DNA of 64,000 nt from Gracilinema caldarium DSM 7334 (GCF_000219725.1 NC_015732.1:1674001-1738000); one strand, 5' to 3'; positions 37,430 through 46,364 are shown, counted from the first letter of the stretch. Notes: a model not told the origin generated them from the letters alone. Program-made: numbers and translations.

Positions 37430-38320
37430 TCAAGATGGCATAAGATTAATAAGGGCCTCATTATGAAAGAGTTTTGCATATTTTCGAGCGCTAAAACCCA
37501 ATTTATCTTCAATATCCGGATCGGCCCCTGCATCTAGAAGCTTTTTACATAATGCTATATCACCCTTGCCAACAGCAATAATAAGGGCTGTCTGCCCATC
37601 CTTACTTTGGATATTAACATCGGTTCCAGCTTCTATAAGATCCTCCGCAATTTGGGTAAATCCACCAGCCACTGCATCCATAAGGGCTGTATTACCCCTG
37701 TCTTCAGCTCGCAAATTTACATTCGCCCCTGCATCAATTAGAAGATCCACCATGGCCCTGTTATGTTCTCTGGCAGCAATACAAAGAACAGGAACCCCCT
37801 TTTTATCCCGAGTATCCGGTGGGAATCCTGCCCGTAAAAAAAGATCCACCCCATGGGCATTTCCTTCCCGGACCGTATCTGCAAAGGCATCCCCCCGTAT
37901 GGAAATACCAAGTTCAAGTAATTCCTTCCGAGCTAAGCGGCGTTCCGCCACATCGGTCCATTCTTTCCGTTCTGCTTCTATAAAGTTTGCAAGGTCTTCA
38001 AGGGAAAGAACAAGAAAAAAAGGGGCCAGAAAGGGGGCTTGAACAGGCTCCCGGGACGGCCTAAATAAAATCATAGGTTTTTCAGAACCGAGGGAAAAAC
38101 CAGCGACAAAGGAAAGCCAAGCACTCGATGCTGACAGCATAGAATACACTACCACGATATGAGTGGCGGAACTGATAATTTCATCCAGCCGGTGTTTATC
38201 GGTTCGCCAATTTTTACCGATTTGATACGCCTCTGCAGCTATTTCTATTGTGTGAAACATTTTTAATATTGCCTTAGCCTGATCGGCATCGGACTTTTCG
38301 CAAAGCACCAAAACTTTCAT
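37430..38320 (-). CDS. TIR-like domain fused to ankyrin repeats
   Basis: 296 residues. The N-terminal 100 residues look like a TIR/SEFIR-type domain: strand MKVLVLCEKSDADQAK, then DEIISSATHIVVVYSMLS and SAWLSFVAGFSLGSEKPMIL. The glutamate used by NADase TIR domains (in the WxxE position) is missing. Residues from about 145 hold three or four ankyrin repeats (ADPDIEDKLGFSARKYAKL last). AAGGTTGGG precedes the ATG. It follows the cyclase gene by 26 bp. It probably mediates protein interaction; function unknown. Confidence 0.75.
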   Translation of the reverse strand: MKVLVLCEKSDADQAKAILKMFHTIEIAAEAYQIGKNWRTDKHRLDEIISSATHIVVVYSMLSASSAWLSFVAGFSLGSEKPMILFRPSREPVQAPFLAPFFLVLSLEDLANFIEAERKEWTDVAERRLARKELLELGISIRGDAFADTVREGNAHGVDLFLRAGFPPDTRDKKGVPVLCIAAREHNRAMVDLLIDAGANVNLRAEDRGNTALMDAVAGGFTQIAEDLIEAGTDVNIQSKDGQTALIIAVGKGDIALCKKLLDAGADPDIEDKLGFSARKYAKLFHNEALINLMPS

Positions 38321-38346
38321 AACCCAACCTTACATGCTTTATATGA

Positions 38347-39891
38347 TTATGCCCGAACTTTCATCATGCAGTTATCGAGGTAAAAAATTGCTGCCCCATC
38401 TTCAGGTATAATTTCTAATACCTTTCTAAATTGGTACATAGCATCGTTAAAATCTTTCTGGTAATAACTCATCATTCCTTGTTCAAAAAAACTATTGGCC
38501 TTCATTTTATGTTCAAGAAGTTGGGGATCGAGACCGTCATATATTTCAAAAACCGAAACAGGATCCTCCTTGCCTTTTACCCGTACCTTCCCGATAAATC
38601 GATACATATAAGCTCCCGGATCCTTCAGGCTTTTAAAGGTTTCATCACTGATTGCTATGGAAATATTAAAAACTTTGGTGATACTTTCGAGCCTGCTTGC
38701 AAGGTTGACTGCGTCGGAAATAACTGTATTTTGCATCCGGTCTTGAACCCCCACAACACCGAGCATAAGAGGCCCCGTATGCAACCCAATCCCCATGGAA
38801 AGGGGACGATAATTGCACTTAGCCCGATGAATATTGTATTCAAGGATTACCCGTTGCATATCGATGGCTGAACGGACCGCTGCATCGGGACCTTTTTCAT
38901 CAGGGAAAAGGGCCATAATAGCATCTCCCATGTATTTATCGACAAATCCACCATGATTGGTAATAGCAGGAACAATTCGTGCAAGATATGAATTGATGAA
39001 TTTAAAACTTTCTTCAGGGGTAAGAACTTCTGAAAGGTTGGTAAACTGACGGATATCTGAAAAGAAAATAGTCATTTCCTGTTTCACATGATCTCCGAGT
39101 TGTAAATCCACTACACTGGGTTTATCAAGAATTTGTAAAAACTCTTTGGGTATAAAACGGGTTAGAGCTATGGAAACCCGGTCTACATAATCTGAAAGAT
39201 AGGGTTCTTCCGGCGCTAAAGATGGATTCCCTACAAGGATGAAAATAAAAAAACAAGAAAAAAGCAGAATTTGTCCAACCAGAATAAAAAGATGGCTTTC
39301 AAAGGAAAGGGGGAATAAACCTGCTGCTAGCAGAATATAGGGAAAGGCTGAAAGCAATACCGATACACCTAAAAGTATAAAAATAAAGGCGTTTTTCTCT
39401 CGATTTTTAACGATGAAAACTCCGTAGAATAGGATAAAACAACCAATAACAGCAATTCCTGCAAAGAAAGGAATTGTAAAATAGGGGCTGCATAACCACA
39501 TGGCGATGATTGACAACAATTCTGTAACCCCAATGATAGAAGACGACCGCATAGCAAACTTCGTTGCACGGCTTGAAATTATAAATAATCCGAGAGCAGT
39601 CTCTTGAGCAAGAAGTAGACTAAGCAAAACCAGTACGACCTGTTGAACAAGGAGTGGTTTTCCATTAAATCCATGCAAAAACAGAGGACTTACCACTGCC
39701 ATAGTAAAAAGCATGAACAATACCGAAAGGAGTAGCATAATAAAACGAGAACAATGACGTCTCATCGGGACAACAAAATAGTTAATTACATAAAAGACTG
39801 AAAATAGCATTTCTATAGTAGCAAGACATCCGATAAGGGCAGAAGAAAAAACAGTTACTATAACTTCTTTAGATTCAACTAATTCTATCAT
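38347..39891 (-). CDS. membrane-linked class III adenylate cyclase with TPR tail
   Basis: 514 residues. About six or seven membrane helices (residues ~15-225), then a class III cyclase domain (about 265-450) and a C-terminal TPR-like hairpin (GMMSYYQKDFNDAMYQFRKV). Metal Asp residues are in FFSDIRQFT and KYMGDAIMALF; the Lys in DKYMGD and the Thr in NTVISDAVNL are the pair typical of adenylate, not guanylate, cyclases; Asn and Arg of NLASRLE complete the site. It would make cAMP. No SD is clear before ATG 39891. Confidence 0.9.
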   Translation of the reverse strand: MIELVESKEVIVTVFSSALIGCLATIEMLFSVFYVINYFVVPMRRHCSRFIMLLLSVLFMLFTMAVVSPLFLHGFNGKPLLVQQVVLVLLSLLLAQETALGLFIISSRATKFAMRSSSIIGVTELLSIIAMWLCSPYFTIPFFAGIAVIGCFILFYGVFIVKNREKNAFIFILLGVSVLLSAFPYILLAAGLFPLSFESHLFILVGQILLFSCFFIFILVGNPSLAPEEPYLSDYVDRVSIALTRFIPKEFLQILDKPSVVDLQLGDHVKQEMTIFFSDIRQFTNLSEVLTPEESFKFINSYLARIVPAITNHGGFVDKYMGDAIMALFPDEKGPDAAVRSAIDMQRVILEYNIHRAKCNYRPLSMGIGLHTGPLMLGVVGVQDRMQNTVISDAVNLASRLESITKVFNISIAISDETFKSLKDPGAYMYRFIGKVRVKGKEDPVSVFEIYDGLDPQLLEHKMKANSFFEQGMMSYYQKDFNDAMYQFRKVLEIIPEDGAAIFYLDNCMMKVRA

Positions 39892-39973
39892 ACTACTACT
39901 TTAAACTACATTAAACCAATTTGGTAGAGGCTAGATACCTATTAAACAGGATGGCTACTTTACATAAAGGTAA

Positions 39974-40013
39974 AAATAAAAAAGGCCGATTGTAAGGTTC
40001 ACAACCGGCCTTT
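39974..40013 (-). terminator. terminator of tRNA-Phe
   Basis: On the minus strand AAAGGCCGGTTGT pairs with ACAATCGGCCTTT around a 7-nt loop, followed directly by a run of T. It starts one base after the tRNA 3' end. A textbook rho-independent terminator. Confidence 0.9.
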
Positions 40014-40014
40014 G

Positions 40015-40087
40015 TGCCGCCAAAGGGAATCGAACCCTTGACACAAGGATTTTCAGTCCTTTGCTCTACCAACTGAGCTACAGCGGC
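40015..40087 (-). tRNA. tRNA-Phe (GAA)
   Basis: 73 nt folding as a cloverleaf: acceptor GCCGCTG/TGGCGGC, D arm GCTC-AGTTGGTA-GAGC, anticodon arm AAGGA-CTGAAAA-TCCTT with anticodon GAA, variable GTGTC, T arm AAGGG-TTCGATT-CCCTT, discriminator A. CCA is not encoded (CAA follows). The anticodon reads the phenylalanine codons TTC and TTT. Confidence 0.97.
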
Positions 40088-40099
40088 GTTACGGTTAGT

Positions 40100-40128
40100 T
40101 TTATACAGGAGATACAAAAAAAAGTCAA
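40100..40128 (-). promoter_or_regulatory. promoter of tRNA-Phe
   Basis: Minus strand TTGACT (40123-40128), 17 bp containing a T run, TATAAA (40100-40105). The expected start site lies about 6 nt before the tRNA 5' end. Confidence 0.7.
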
Positions 40129-40186
40129 TACAAAAACCTGCTTTTTTTAGAGTCTAAGACATATTTGGTACAAGGGGCCCTGCAAT

Positions 40187-40215
40187 TTGAGAAATGTAGA
40201 AGAATGGGCTATATT
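40187..40215 (+). promoter_or_regulatory. promoter of outer-membrane protein gene
   Basis: TTGAGA (40187-40192), 17 bp, TATATT (40210-40215). The expected transcript start is near 40222, two bases before a stable hairpin. Confidence 0.65.
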
Positions 40216-40223
40216 CTTAATGA

Positions 40224-40251
40224 GAACCTTCATCATGAAGATGGAGGGTTC
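40224..40251 (+). promoter_or_regulatory. 5'-terminal mRNA hairpin
   Basis: GAACCTTCATC pairs with GATGGAGGGTTC (one bulge, one G-U) around the loop ATGAA. It sits at the predicted 5' end of the mRNA, where such hairpins protect abundant envelope mRNAs from decay in E. coli (ompA). Ribosome binding site AAAGGAGG lies further down. Confidence 0.5.
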
Positions 40252-40277
40252 AAGTATAAACTCGAAAGGAGGAATGT

Positions 40278-41294
40278 ATGGCTCTTTCTATAAAGAAAGC
40301 TCTTACTCTTACCGTACTGGCAGCTACCGTTGTAACGTCTGGCTTCAGCCAGGCGTCCCCAACATCAATAGCTGATGTACAAAAAGGAGCAGAGAGCATG
40401 GCAGAAGCCCTTGCTTCAGCCTTACCCTTTAATTCTACCCTGGGGCTTAACTGGTCCGATGCTTATATTGGTCAGTTTATAGGAATCCCTCCCCATTTTG
40501 GAGTCGGTCTTTCTGCGGGAGCTACTTCTGTTAAATCCGATGAAATGAAGGTCTTACTCGATAAACTTGGCGTTGATACCCAGGATTTACCCGAAATACT
40601 TCCATTACCAGCGGGAATACTGGAAGCCCGTATAGGTGGATTCATTCTTCCCTTTGATATTGGACTTAAAGCAGGTTTTATTACGGGAGATATGGGAAAA
40701 GCGATCGAAGATACTTCAGGGGGGTTAAAGCTCGATTACATCCTGGTCGGTGGAGATTTCCGATATAATCTTATAAAGGGCAATCTGCTCCTTCCACGGG
40801 TCAGCCTCGGCGTTGGGGTAAATTATATGAAGGGAAGCCTTGGGACTACCCTGAGTGGCGGCCAGAGCTTTAGCTATAATAACTATAATAATTATTACAT
40901 TAATACATCGGCCCCTGAACTTGGCCTTTCCTGGGAAACCACCACTATCGACCTCAAAGCTCAAGTATCTAAGAGCCTGCTTATCTTTACCCCCTATGCA
41001 GGCCTTGGAGCAAGCTACGGCATGTCCAAGGCGGGCTACTATGTTAAGAGTGAAATAACAACAACAGGCGGAAGCATAGATGATATAAAGAATGCCCTCA
41101 CTCAAGCCGGTATCACCCCGCCGGACATTTCTGCCACGGAAATGTCAAGCTACTTTGACAATAACGGATGGGCATTCCGGGCCTTTGGGGGTCTTTCCCT
41201 TAATATTCTGGTCCTGAAACTAGATCTCACAGGCCTCTACAACTTCAGCGATGGCAGTTACGGCGGTACTCTGGGAGTCCGTTTCCAACTGTAA
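40278..41294 (+). CDS. outer-membrane protein, probable beta-barrel
   Basis: 338 residues. Signal peptide (ALTLTVLAATVVTSGFSQA) then amphipathic strands: IGIPPHFGVGLSAGATS, LEARIGGFILPFDIGLKAG, YILVGGDFRYNLI, LLIFTPYAGLGASYGMS, ending in GGTLGVRFQL. A helical, Asn/Tyr-rich insert (YNNYNNYYINTS) and a segment ITTTGGSIDDIKNALTQAGI are predicted loops. AAAGGAGG fixes the start. It is a single gene between a divergent tRNA and its own terminator, with a strong promoter, so it is probably abundant. Confidence 0.82.
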   Translation: MALSIKKALTLTVLAATVVTSGFSQASPTSIADVQKGAESMAEALASALPFNSTLGLNWSDAYIGQFIGIPPHFGVGLSAGATSVKSDEMKVLLDKLGVDTQDLPEILPLPAGILEARIGGFILPFDIGLKAGFITGDMGKAIEDTSGGLKLDYILVGGDFRYNLIKGNLLLPRVSLGVGVNYMKGSLGTTLSGGQSFSYNNYNNYYINTSAPELGLSWETTTIDLKAQVSKSLLIFTPYAGLGASYGMSKAGYYVKSEITTTGGSIDDIKNALTQAGITPPDISATEMSSYFDNNGWAFRAFGGLSLNILVLKLDLTGLYNFSDGSYGGTLGVRFQL

Positions 41295-41313
41295 AAGATT
41301 CTCAATAATGGGG

Positions 41314-41352
41314 GGCTGTCTCGTATATACTTCCGAGACAGCCTTTTTTTTT
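41314..41352 (+). terminator. terminator of outer-membrane protein gene
   Basis: GGCTGTCTCG / CGAGACAGCC stem with a short loop followed by nine T residues. Textbook rho-independent terminator. Confidence 0.93.
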
Positions 41353-41371
41353 GAACTGAAGCCCGCGATAT

Positions 41372-41400
41372 TTGACGGAATAGAACACTTAACCTAGAAT
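41372..41400 (+). promoter_or_regulatory. promoter of cheW
   Basis: TTGACG (41372-41377), 17 bp, TAGAAT (41395-41400). Expected start near 41407. Confidence 0.65.
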
Positions 41401-41405
41401 AGTAA

Positions 41406-41424
41406 GTGGGGTATGTCACCCCAC
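41406..41424 (+). promoter_or_regulatory. 5'-terminal hairpin of cheW mRNA
   Basis: GTGGGGT-ATGTC-ACCCCAC is a perfect 7-bp stem with a 5-nt loop, beginning at the predicted transcript start. The ribosome binding site GGAGG lies 4 nt after it. Besides protecting the 5' end it may limit access to the ribosome site. Confidence 0.5.
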
Positions 41425-41439
41425 GTGCGGAGGATGATT

Positions 41440-41946
41440 ATGGGTCACAACAACCAATACCTGACCTTTCGGCTGGAAGATGAGCAGTATGCGGTAAGTG
41501 TGTATTCGGTCCGTGAAGTGCTGGAATATGCACCTATCACCCGATTACCGCAGACAGCGGCCTACCTAAAGGGTGTTATCAACTTAAGAGGGGTGGGTAT
41601 TCCTGTCATCGATCTAAGAACCAAATTTGGTATGCCGGAAGTGCCGGTAACCAAAGATACCAGCATTATTGTATTGGACATCACAGGCCGGGAGGGGCTG
41701 CTTATTATCGGAGCTCTAGCAGATTCTGTTCAGGAAGTCATCGAATTGGAAGCGAGAGATATTGAACCCGCCCCCCGGTTTGGAAACAACCTAGCGGTTG
41801 AATATATCCAGGGTATTGGGAAAAAAGACGGTAAATTCATCATCATTTTAAATATGGATAAGATTCTGAGTACCGATGATGTGATCGATATTTCACATTT
41901 GGACACTCAAGGAACACAAATCCCCATATCAGAAAGCACAACCTGA
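41440..41946 (+). CDS. cheW: chemotaxis coupling protein CheW
   Basis: 168 residues, one CheW domain: QYLTFRLEDEQYAVSVYSVREVL, LRGVGIPVIDLRTKFG and ILNMDKILSTDDV. Couples methyl-accepting receptors to CheA at the cell pole. GGAGG fixes ATG 41440; an ATG at 41413 lies inside the leader hairpin and adds only nine residues. It is separate from cheA in this window but next to the motility cluster. Confidence 0.95.
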   Translation: MGHNNQYLTFRLEDEQYAVSVYSVREVLEYAPITRLPQTAAYLKGVINLRGVGIPVIDLRTKFGMPEVPVTKDTSIIVLDITGREGLLIIGALADSVQEVIELEARDIEPAPRFGNNLAVEYIQGIGKKDGKFIIILNMDKILSTDDVIDISHLDTQGTQIPISESTT

Positions 41947-42005
41947 CAATGCAATTCAAATATAGGGGGCTTCGCAACTAATTGGAATTGAAGGGGTACC
42001 CCTAT

Positions 42006-42617
42006 TCAGTTCTTTTGGGATTTCTTCCCCGAAACATTTATAGCTAAATCTACTTCTGCAACGGTAACTTTGAGCTTGCTAGCAATCAGCTCCGGTGAAA
42101 ACCCAGCTTCATACAATTCAAGCACCTGGTCGGAAAAAGATGGGGCCTTTGGCGTAAGTTCATGCTCAGTTCTAAGGAAGCGAGGTTTAGGATTCGATTT
42201 CTCAACTTCAGGTGTGACTAGTTCAGACGATGCCAATGATTTTTTTGCTCTTTGCTCTCGCTGGAACAGATCCATTTCCTGAGGTACATCCGATTGTATG
42301 GTACGGCCCTGCCTTCTTCCAAGCTCAGCATAGGCCTGCTCTTCCATAGAGCGGCGGTTGATTTCTTTTTTATATGCCAGAATGCGTTTATCCGTATCCT
42401 CCAAGATAGATTTTAGGGTTTTTACTCGGTCTTCAACCAGGGCGATATCCCGATCGGTAGCGGCATCGATATCAGAAATGAGATGGGCCACCTCATCCCT
42501 AAACTCTGCCAAGATTCGCTCCTTGCTGGTTTGTTTTAATATAAGAGATCTCACATATATAAATGTAAAAGCCCACAACAAGAGATTGGCAACAGAAATG
42601 ATTACAGAAATATCCAT
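42006..42617 (-). CDS. membrane-anchored coiled-coil protein at end of motility cluster
   Basis: 203 residues. One N-terminal helix (IISVANLLLWAFTFIYVR), then a long charged coiled coil (about 30-110), a variable linker, and a C-terminal helix-turn-helix-like motif (ELYEAGFSPELIASKLKVTVAEVDLAI). Such layouts occur in spirochaete and Gram-positive flagellar gene clusters (DUF6115-like). It has no known job. Ends the minus-strand run, 59 bp before the cheW stop region. Confidence 0.7.
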   Translation of the reverse strand: MDISVIISVANLLLWAFTFIYVRSLILKQTSKERILAEFRDEVAHLISDIDAATDRDIALVEDRVKTLKSILEDTDKRILAYKKEINRRSMEEQAYAELGRRQGRTIQSDVPQEMDLFQREQRAKKSLASSELVTPEVEKSNPKPRFLRTEHELTPKAPSFSDQVLELYEAGFSPELIASKLKVTVAEVDLAINVSGKKSQKN

Positions 42618-42622
42618 GCAAT

Positions 42623-42952
42623 TTATCCGTTTACATCAATATGTTTACCTAAATCAGGATCCTGAATCACATCAATTTGTTTTTCTTCGTTTGGGCCTTT
42701 CTTTTCTTCCTTTTTTTCAGGGAATTCTTCCTGGCTCCGGTTCCGTGCATTATTATCCTTGATTCGTTCAGCTCCACCTTCGGGTTCTTTGGTCTCGTTA
42801 ACAGAACGAACCTTTTCTTCAGTTTTTTTCAGATTCACAGCTCCTTGCAAAGATTGTTGCAATACAAGGCCCTCTTTTTCAGCACTTTTCTGTCTGGCTA
42901 CCTTATCCATCTGAGTAAAGAGGGTTTGTAAATCAATTGGTTGTATAGCCAT
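42623..42952 (-). CDS. small hydrophilic protein of unknown function
   Basis: 109 residues, highly charged, Lys/Glu/Gln-rich (ERIKDNNARNRSQEEFPEKK). The N-terminal 40 residues (MAIQPIDLQTLFTQMDKVARQ) are the most ordered. GAGG precedes ATG 42952. The first 20 bases overlap the end of fapA, so translation may be coupled. Confidence 0.65.
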   Translation of the reverse strand: MAIQPIDLQTLFTQMDKVARQKSAEKEGLVLQQSLQGAVNLKKTEEKVRSVNETKEPEGGAERIKDNNARNRSQEEFPEKKEEKKGPNEEKQIDVIQDPDLGKHIDVNG

Positions 42953-44894
42953 CGGGACCTCGCTTTGCTTCCTCATCGGGTTCTTCGTATTTTGTTACCC
43001 TGATGAGGTTGTTTTCAAGTACAAAGGTAACAGCACGGTATTCATTTTTTACATCCTCTTTTGCATCTCGGATGATAATCTTGACACCTGGATATACTTT
43101 ACTTGAAGCTGAAACTTTTCCACGAACCTTCAGGGTATTTAAATAATTCTGGATTGATGTAACTTCCTCGTTAATTGCTTGAATGTCCCGGAGTACAAAC
43201 TGGCGACGTTCCATAAGTTCCTGCATATAAGCTTCCTTGTCCTCCGGCAGAGACTTTCTCTGCTTTTTAATACTGACGAGGGTTCGCAGGTTCAGTTCTA
43301 TTTCCTCCAGCTGTTTTTCAAGCCCATCCTTTTTCACCAGGATCTGATCAAGCTTTTCCTTACTTTTAGGATCAAAACCGACCTCACAGATGGTTTCTGT
43401 GCCGCTTACCGGGCTTCCAAGCACCTTTGCATTTATCTCTTCAGCGGCTCTAAGCCTTCCGCCAACAATATTTGCCCGCTTACCCTGGCAAATAATACTC
43501 TTATTAGCATTTACCTGAGAATTGATGATACCATCTGAAACAACAACCATATTTCCTGCTTCTACAATGGCATTTTCAATAAATCTTGCCCAGATAGATC
43601 GACCGGCCCGAACAAAACCACTATTTTTTCCAGTAATACCCTGATGAACAATAATATCCCCTTCAGCATCCAATTCTGCCTTTTCTACTGTACCGTGTAC
43701 TTCAATGTTTCCAGCGGCCTTCACCGAAAAGCCATCTTCCACATTGCCGGTAATAATAACAGTTCCCAGAAATATTATATTACCTGTCTTAAGGTTCACA
43801 TCTCCCTGTACAGTATATACCGGTTCAACATTAATTTTACCACCACTTAACACTACCTGCCCATTCAGATCCGCGATAATAGTGAGTTGATCCTCAGCGA
43901 CATGAACATTTTTACCAATCGGCATGGGTATGTCCTTGCCGTTCTTAGCGGGTATGACCTTGCCTGTAACCGTTTTTCCGGGAACACCCCGTTCTGCCGG
44001 AACTTTTCTGGCCAAGGGCTGGCCTTCGACCACATTTTGTATTATATTCAGTTCTTTAAAGTCGACTCGACCGTTAGCTCCTTCCTTAAGTTTTATTTTC
44101 GATTGATCGGTGTCAAAATTATATTGAATATAGGCATCCCGACCATTCACCGGACGACTACCTTCTGCAACAAGGACCATTTCCTTATATTTTGGCTTAT
44201 CGGTAAATTCTTGTAGAACGTCGTCTTTAATACCATACACGACTCGATTATTACGTAAAAAACTGAGTATAGTCTCTGCTGAAAGATCACAACCACCAGG
44301 CCCCGGTGGAGTAACATAAATATAGGCTTTCATTTCTTGATCAGCTATATCAACGGTAATAATAGCGTCATTTGCGGGGTTCTGTATAAAAGTACCCACC
44401 AGAACATATTCACCGGCAGCTTCCTTAACAACCCTGGAAACAAGCTGTTCATCAATATCCCTTACAGAGCGTTGTACGAGCGCGTCCATGGCCTGCTTTT
44501 CATTTGCTCGTTTTCCTTTTCCACGAGGAGTAGTTACTTTAAGGAATGCCCCCTCAGGACCAAAATGAACAAATACTTCACCATCCCGATCTTCGATTAT
44601 CGGTGCACTGATAACAAGATCTTGTTCTTCTGTGGTTAATAGGGAAACGGTTTCTTGCTCTTCTGCTTTTTCATAAGCCCTTATATGCCAATTCTTCTTT
44701 CCGGTACCTAAAAAACCTGGATTTCCCCGTTCGATAATCTCATATTCGATCTTTTTTACACTTGTCCCAAGCAAGGTAGCGGCATTATACACCGCCTCTT
44801 CCAGCGTCTCTCCTTCAGTCTCTAAAGTACGGATTTTCCGGTCCCGTTCCAGCCGTTCCTTCATTTTTTGCTGTAGCTGGACAAAATCAATCAT
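42933..44894 (-). CDS. fapA: Jag-N/FapA (DUF342) protein
   Basis: 653 residues. N-terminal Jag-N domain (VKKIEYEIIERGNPGFLGTG preceded by GETLEEAVYNAATLLG), then the DUF342/FapA core with its right-handed repeats (GNIEVHGTVEKAELDAEGDI; VQGDVNLKTGNIIFLGTVII) and a C-terminal coiled coil. FapA family members are linked to polymer or flagellar regulation but no reaction is proved. It follows fliA by 12 bp. Confidence 0.85.
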   Translation of the reverse strand: MIDFVQLQQKMKERLERDRKIRTLETEGETLEEAVYNAATLLGTSVKKIEYEIIERGNPGFLGTGKKNWHIRAYEKAEEQETVSLLTTEEQDLVISAPIIEDRDGEVFVHFGPEGAFLKVTTPRGKGKRANEKQAMDALVQRSVRDIDEQLVSRVVKEAAGEYVLVGTFIQNPANDAIITVDIADQEMKAYIYVTPPGPGGCDLSAETILSFLRNNRVVYGIKDDVLQEFTDKPKYKEMVLVAEGSRPVNGRDAYIQYNFDTDQSKIKLKEGANGRVDFKELNIIQNVVEGQPLARKVPAERGVPGKTVTGKVIPAKNGKDIPMPIGKNVHVAEDQLTIIADLNGQVVLSGGKINVEPVYTVQGDVNLKTGNIIFLGTVIITGNVEDGFSVKAAGNIEVHGTVEKAELDAEGDIIVHQGITGKNSGFVRAGRSIWARFIENAIVEAGNMVVVSDGIINSQVNANKSIICQGKRANIVGGRLRAAEEINAKVLGSPVSGTETICEVGFDPKSKEKLDQILVKKDGLEKQLEEIELNLRTLVSIKKQRKSLPEDKEAYMQELMERRQFVLRDIQAINEEVTSIQNYLNTLKVRGKVSASSKVYPGVKIIIRDAKEDVKNEYRAVTFVLENNLIRVTKYEEPDEEAKRGPDGYTTN

Positions 44895-44906
44895 AAGGGA
44901 CAGCTC

Positions 44907-45695
44907 CTAGATTATTCCTTTGCGGATATTCGTTAGTTTTGCTCGTAATCGAAGTATAGCCTTTGTATGAAGCTGGGAGACACGGGATTCGGTAACTTCC
45001 AGAACTTGTCCAATTTCCTTTAAAGTTAAATCCTCATAATAATAAAGAACAAGTACCTTTTTTTCTTTATCGGGCAATTCATTTATTGCCTCTATAATAA
45101 TTCGCCTTATTTCATCTTTTTCAACAATATGTTCAGGATTAAGGCTTGATGGAGCTTCGATACTTTCTCCAATAGAAACCTTATCATTTTCATCACCTGA
45201 AAACCAAACATCATTGAGAGATAATATCGATGTGCCAGATATGTGCATCATCGTTTTAAGGAATTCCTCTTCGGTCAATCCCAAAGCCTGGGCAATTTCC
45301 TGATCCGTTGCAGTGCGTCCTAATTGGGCTTCTAATGATCCTATAGTTTCTTCCAATTCTTTAGTTTTTTGACGTACCGATCTCGGCACCCAATCGATAG
45401 AACGGAGTTCATCAAATATAGCGCCTCTGATTCTAGTTACTGCATAGGTCTTGAATTTAACATTTTTATCTGGATCGAATTTTTCGATCGCATCCAACAG
45501 TCCAAAAGTCCCAAATCCCACAAGGTCATCAAATTCTACATTGTGAGGCATGCCTACAGCTACTTTCCCTGCAACATATTTCACAAGAGGTGCATATTGT
45601 TTAATAAAGGCTTCACGGATTTTTGGATCCCTGGTTTTTTTATAAGTAAGCCAGAGTTCTTCTTCCGTCTTCTGCTCCAGGAGGACATTCCCCAT
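44907..45695 (-). CDS. fliA: RNA polymerase sigma-28 (FliA/WhiG family)
   Basis: 262 residues. Region 2 ([20 protein letters not shown] and [19 protein letters not shown]), region 3 ([16 protein letters not shown]) and region 4 helix-turn-helix ([20 protein letters not shown]). Directs transcription of late flagellar and chemotaxis genes. AAAGGA precedes the ATG. It sits with flhF-flhG as in most flagellar operons. Confidence 0.95.
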   Translation of the reverse strand: MGNVLLEQKTEEELWLTYKKTRDPKIREAFIKQYAPLVKYVAGKVAVGMPHNVEFDDLVGFGTFGLLDAIEKFDPDKNVKFKTYAVTRIRGAIFDELRSIDWVPRSVRQKTKELEETIGSLEAQLGRTATDQEIAQALGLTEEEFLKTMMHISGTSILSLNDVWFSGDENDKVSIGESIEAPSSLNPEHIVEKDEIRRIIIEAINELPDKEKKVLVLYYYEDLTLKEIGQVLEVTESRVSQLHTKAILRLRAKLTNIRKGII

Positions 45696-45698
45696 ACC

Positions 45699-46364
45699 CT
45701 ATCCTTTCTGGTCCCGTTTCAAAATTGTTTGTATCGCCATTGCCATTTCTTTTGGATCAAAAGATGCTGAAGTACCAGCATATTTTGTCGAAGTTGTTGT
45801 AGGAGCTCCTGTTTCATGCTCACTATCCTCTCCACGTTCCAGAACTGGCATTACAAAGGCATCTGACATTCCTTCGAGGTCAGGCAACTCATCAACATCA
45901 TCGATGACCCCAATGGGGAGTGCCGGACTTTGACTTAGTACTTCATTACTTTCTATTCGGGCCGTATCATGTTCCCTACTAGTATAGCTGTCTTCGTCAT
46001 TCTGGTCCAGAGCTTTTTCAGAAATGAATTCATCATCTTCTTCCACTGTGTCTTTTACCAATTGGGAAGCCAGAGAATTTTCCGGAATAACTTCCTCCTC
46101 CCCAACAGAAATATTCACCTTTGAACCGACATCCGGAATAGCACCTTCATGGTCTGAAATATCCTGGCCTTGGTTTTCTATAAGCTCTGGAATAAATTGG
46201 GTAATAAGCCAATAGACGAGACCTGAAAAAACAAAGAAAAAAACAGCAAAAATAAGGGCCCGTATGAGGGCAATTAAGAATGCAGCCCCAGCAATCATTC
46301 CAAACAAAATTGAAAGGATAAAGGCGATACCTGCTACCAGTCCGCTGATTTTTGGATCAAACAC
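45699..46364 (-). CDS. inner-membrane protein of unknown function in flhG-fliA interval
   Basis: 221 residues from GTG 46364 (GGGGAG upstream). Two N-terminal hydrophobic segments (AGIAFILSILFGMIAGAAFLI and IFAVFFFVFSGLVYWLITQF) are followed by about 150 very acidic residues (EDDEFISEKALDQNDEDSYT). A short C-terminal helix (FDPKEMAMAIQTILKRDQKG) resembles the tail of motility-linked spirochaete proteins. Between flhG and fliA; probably part of the export or placement machinery, no direct evidence. Confidence 0.7.
   Translation of the reverse strand: MFDPKISGLVAGIAFILSILFGMIAGAAFLIALIRALIFAVFFFVFSGLVYWLITQFIPELIENQGQDISDHEGAIPDVGSKVNISVGEEEVIPENSLASQLVKDTVEEDDEFISEKALDQNDEDSYTSREHDTARIESNEVLSQSPALPIGVIDDVDELPDLEGMSDAFVMPVLERGEDSEHETGAPTTTSTKYAGTSASFDPKEMAMAIQTILKRDQKG

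Noticed and set aside
37566-38042. 158-codon plus-strand frame inside the ankyrin gene
   Set aside because: Shadow of the repeat-containing gene; composition explained by the opposite strand.
41992-42003. Palindrome AGGGGTACCCCT next to the end of the motility run
   Set aside because: No loop for an RNA hairpin and no T tract; could be chance. Not called as terminator or operator.
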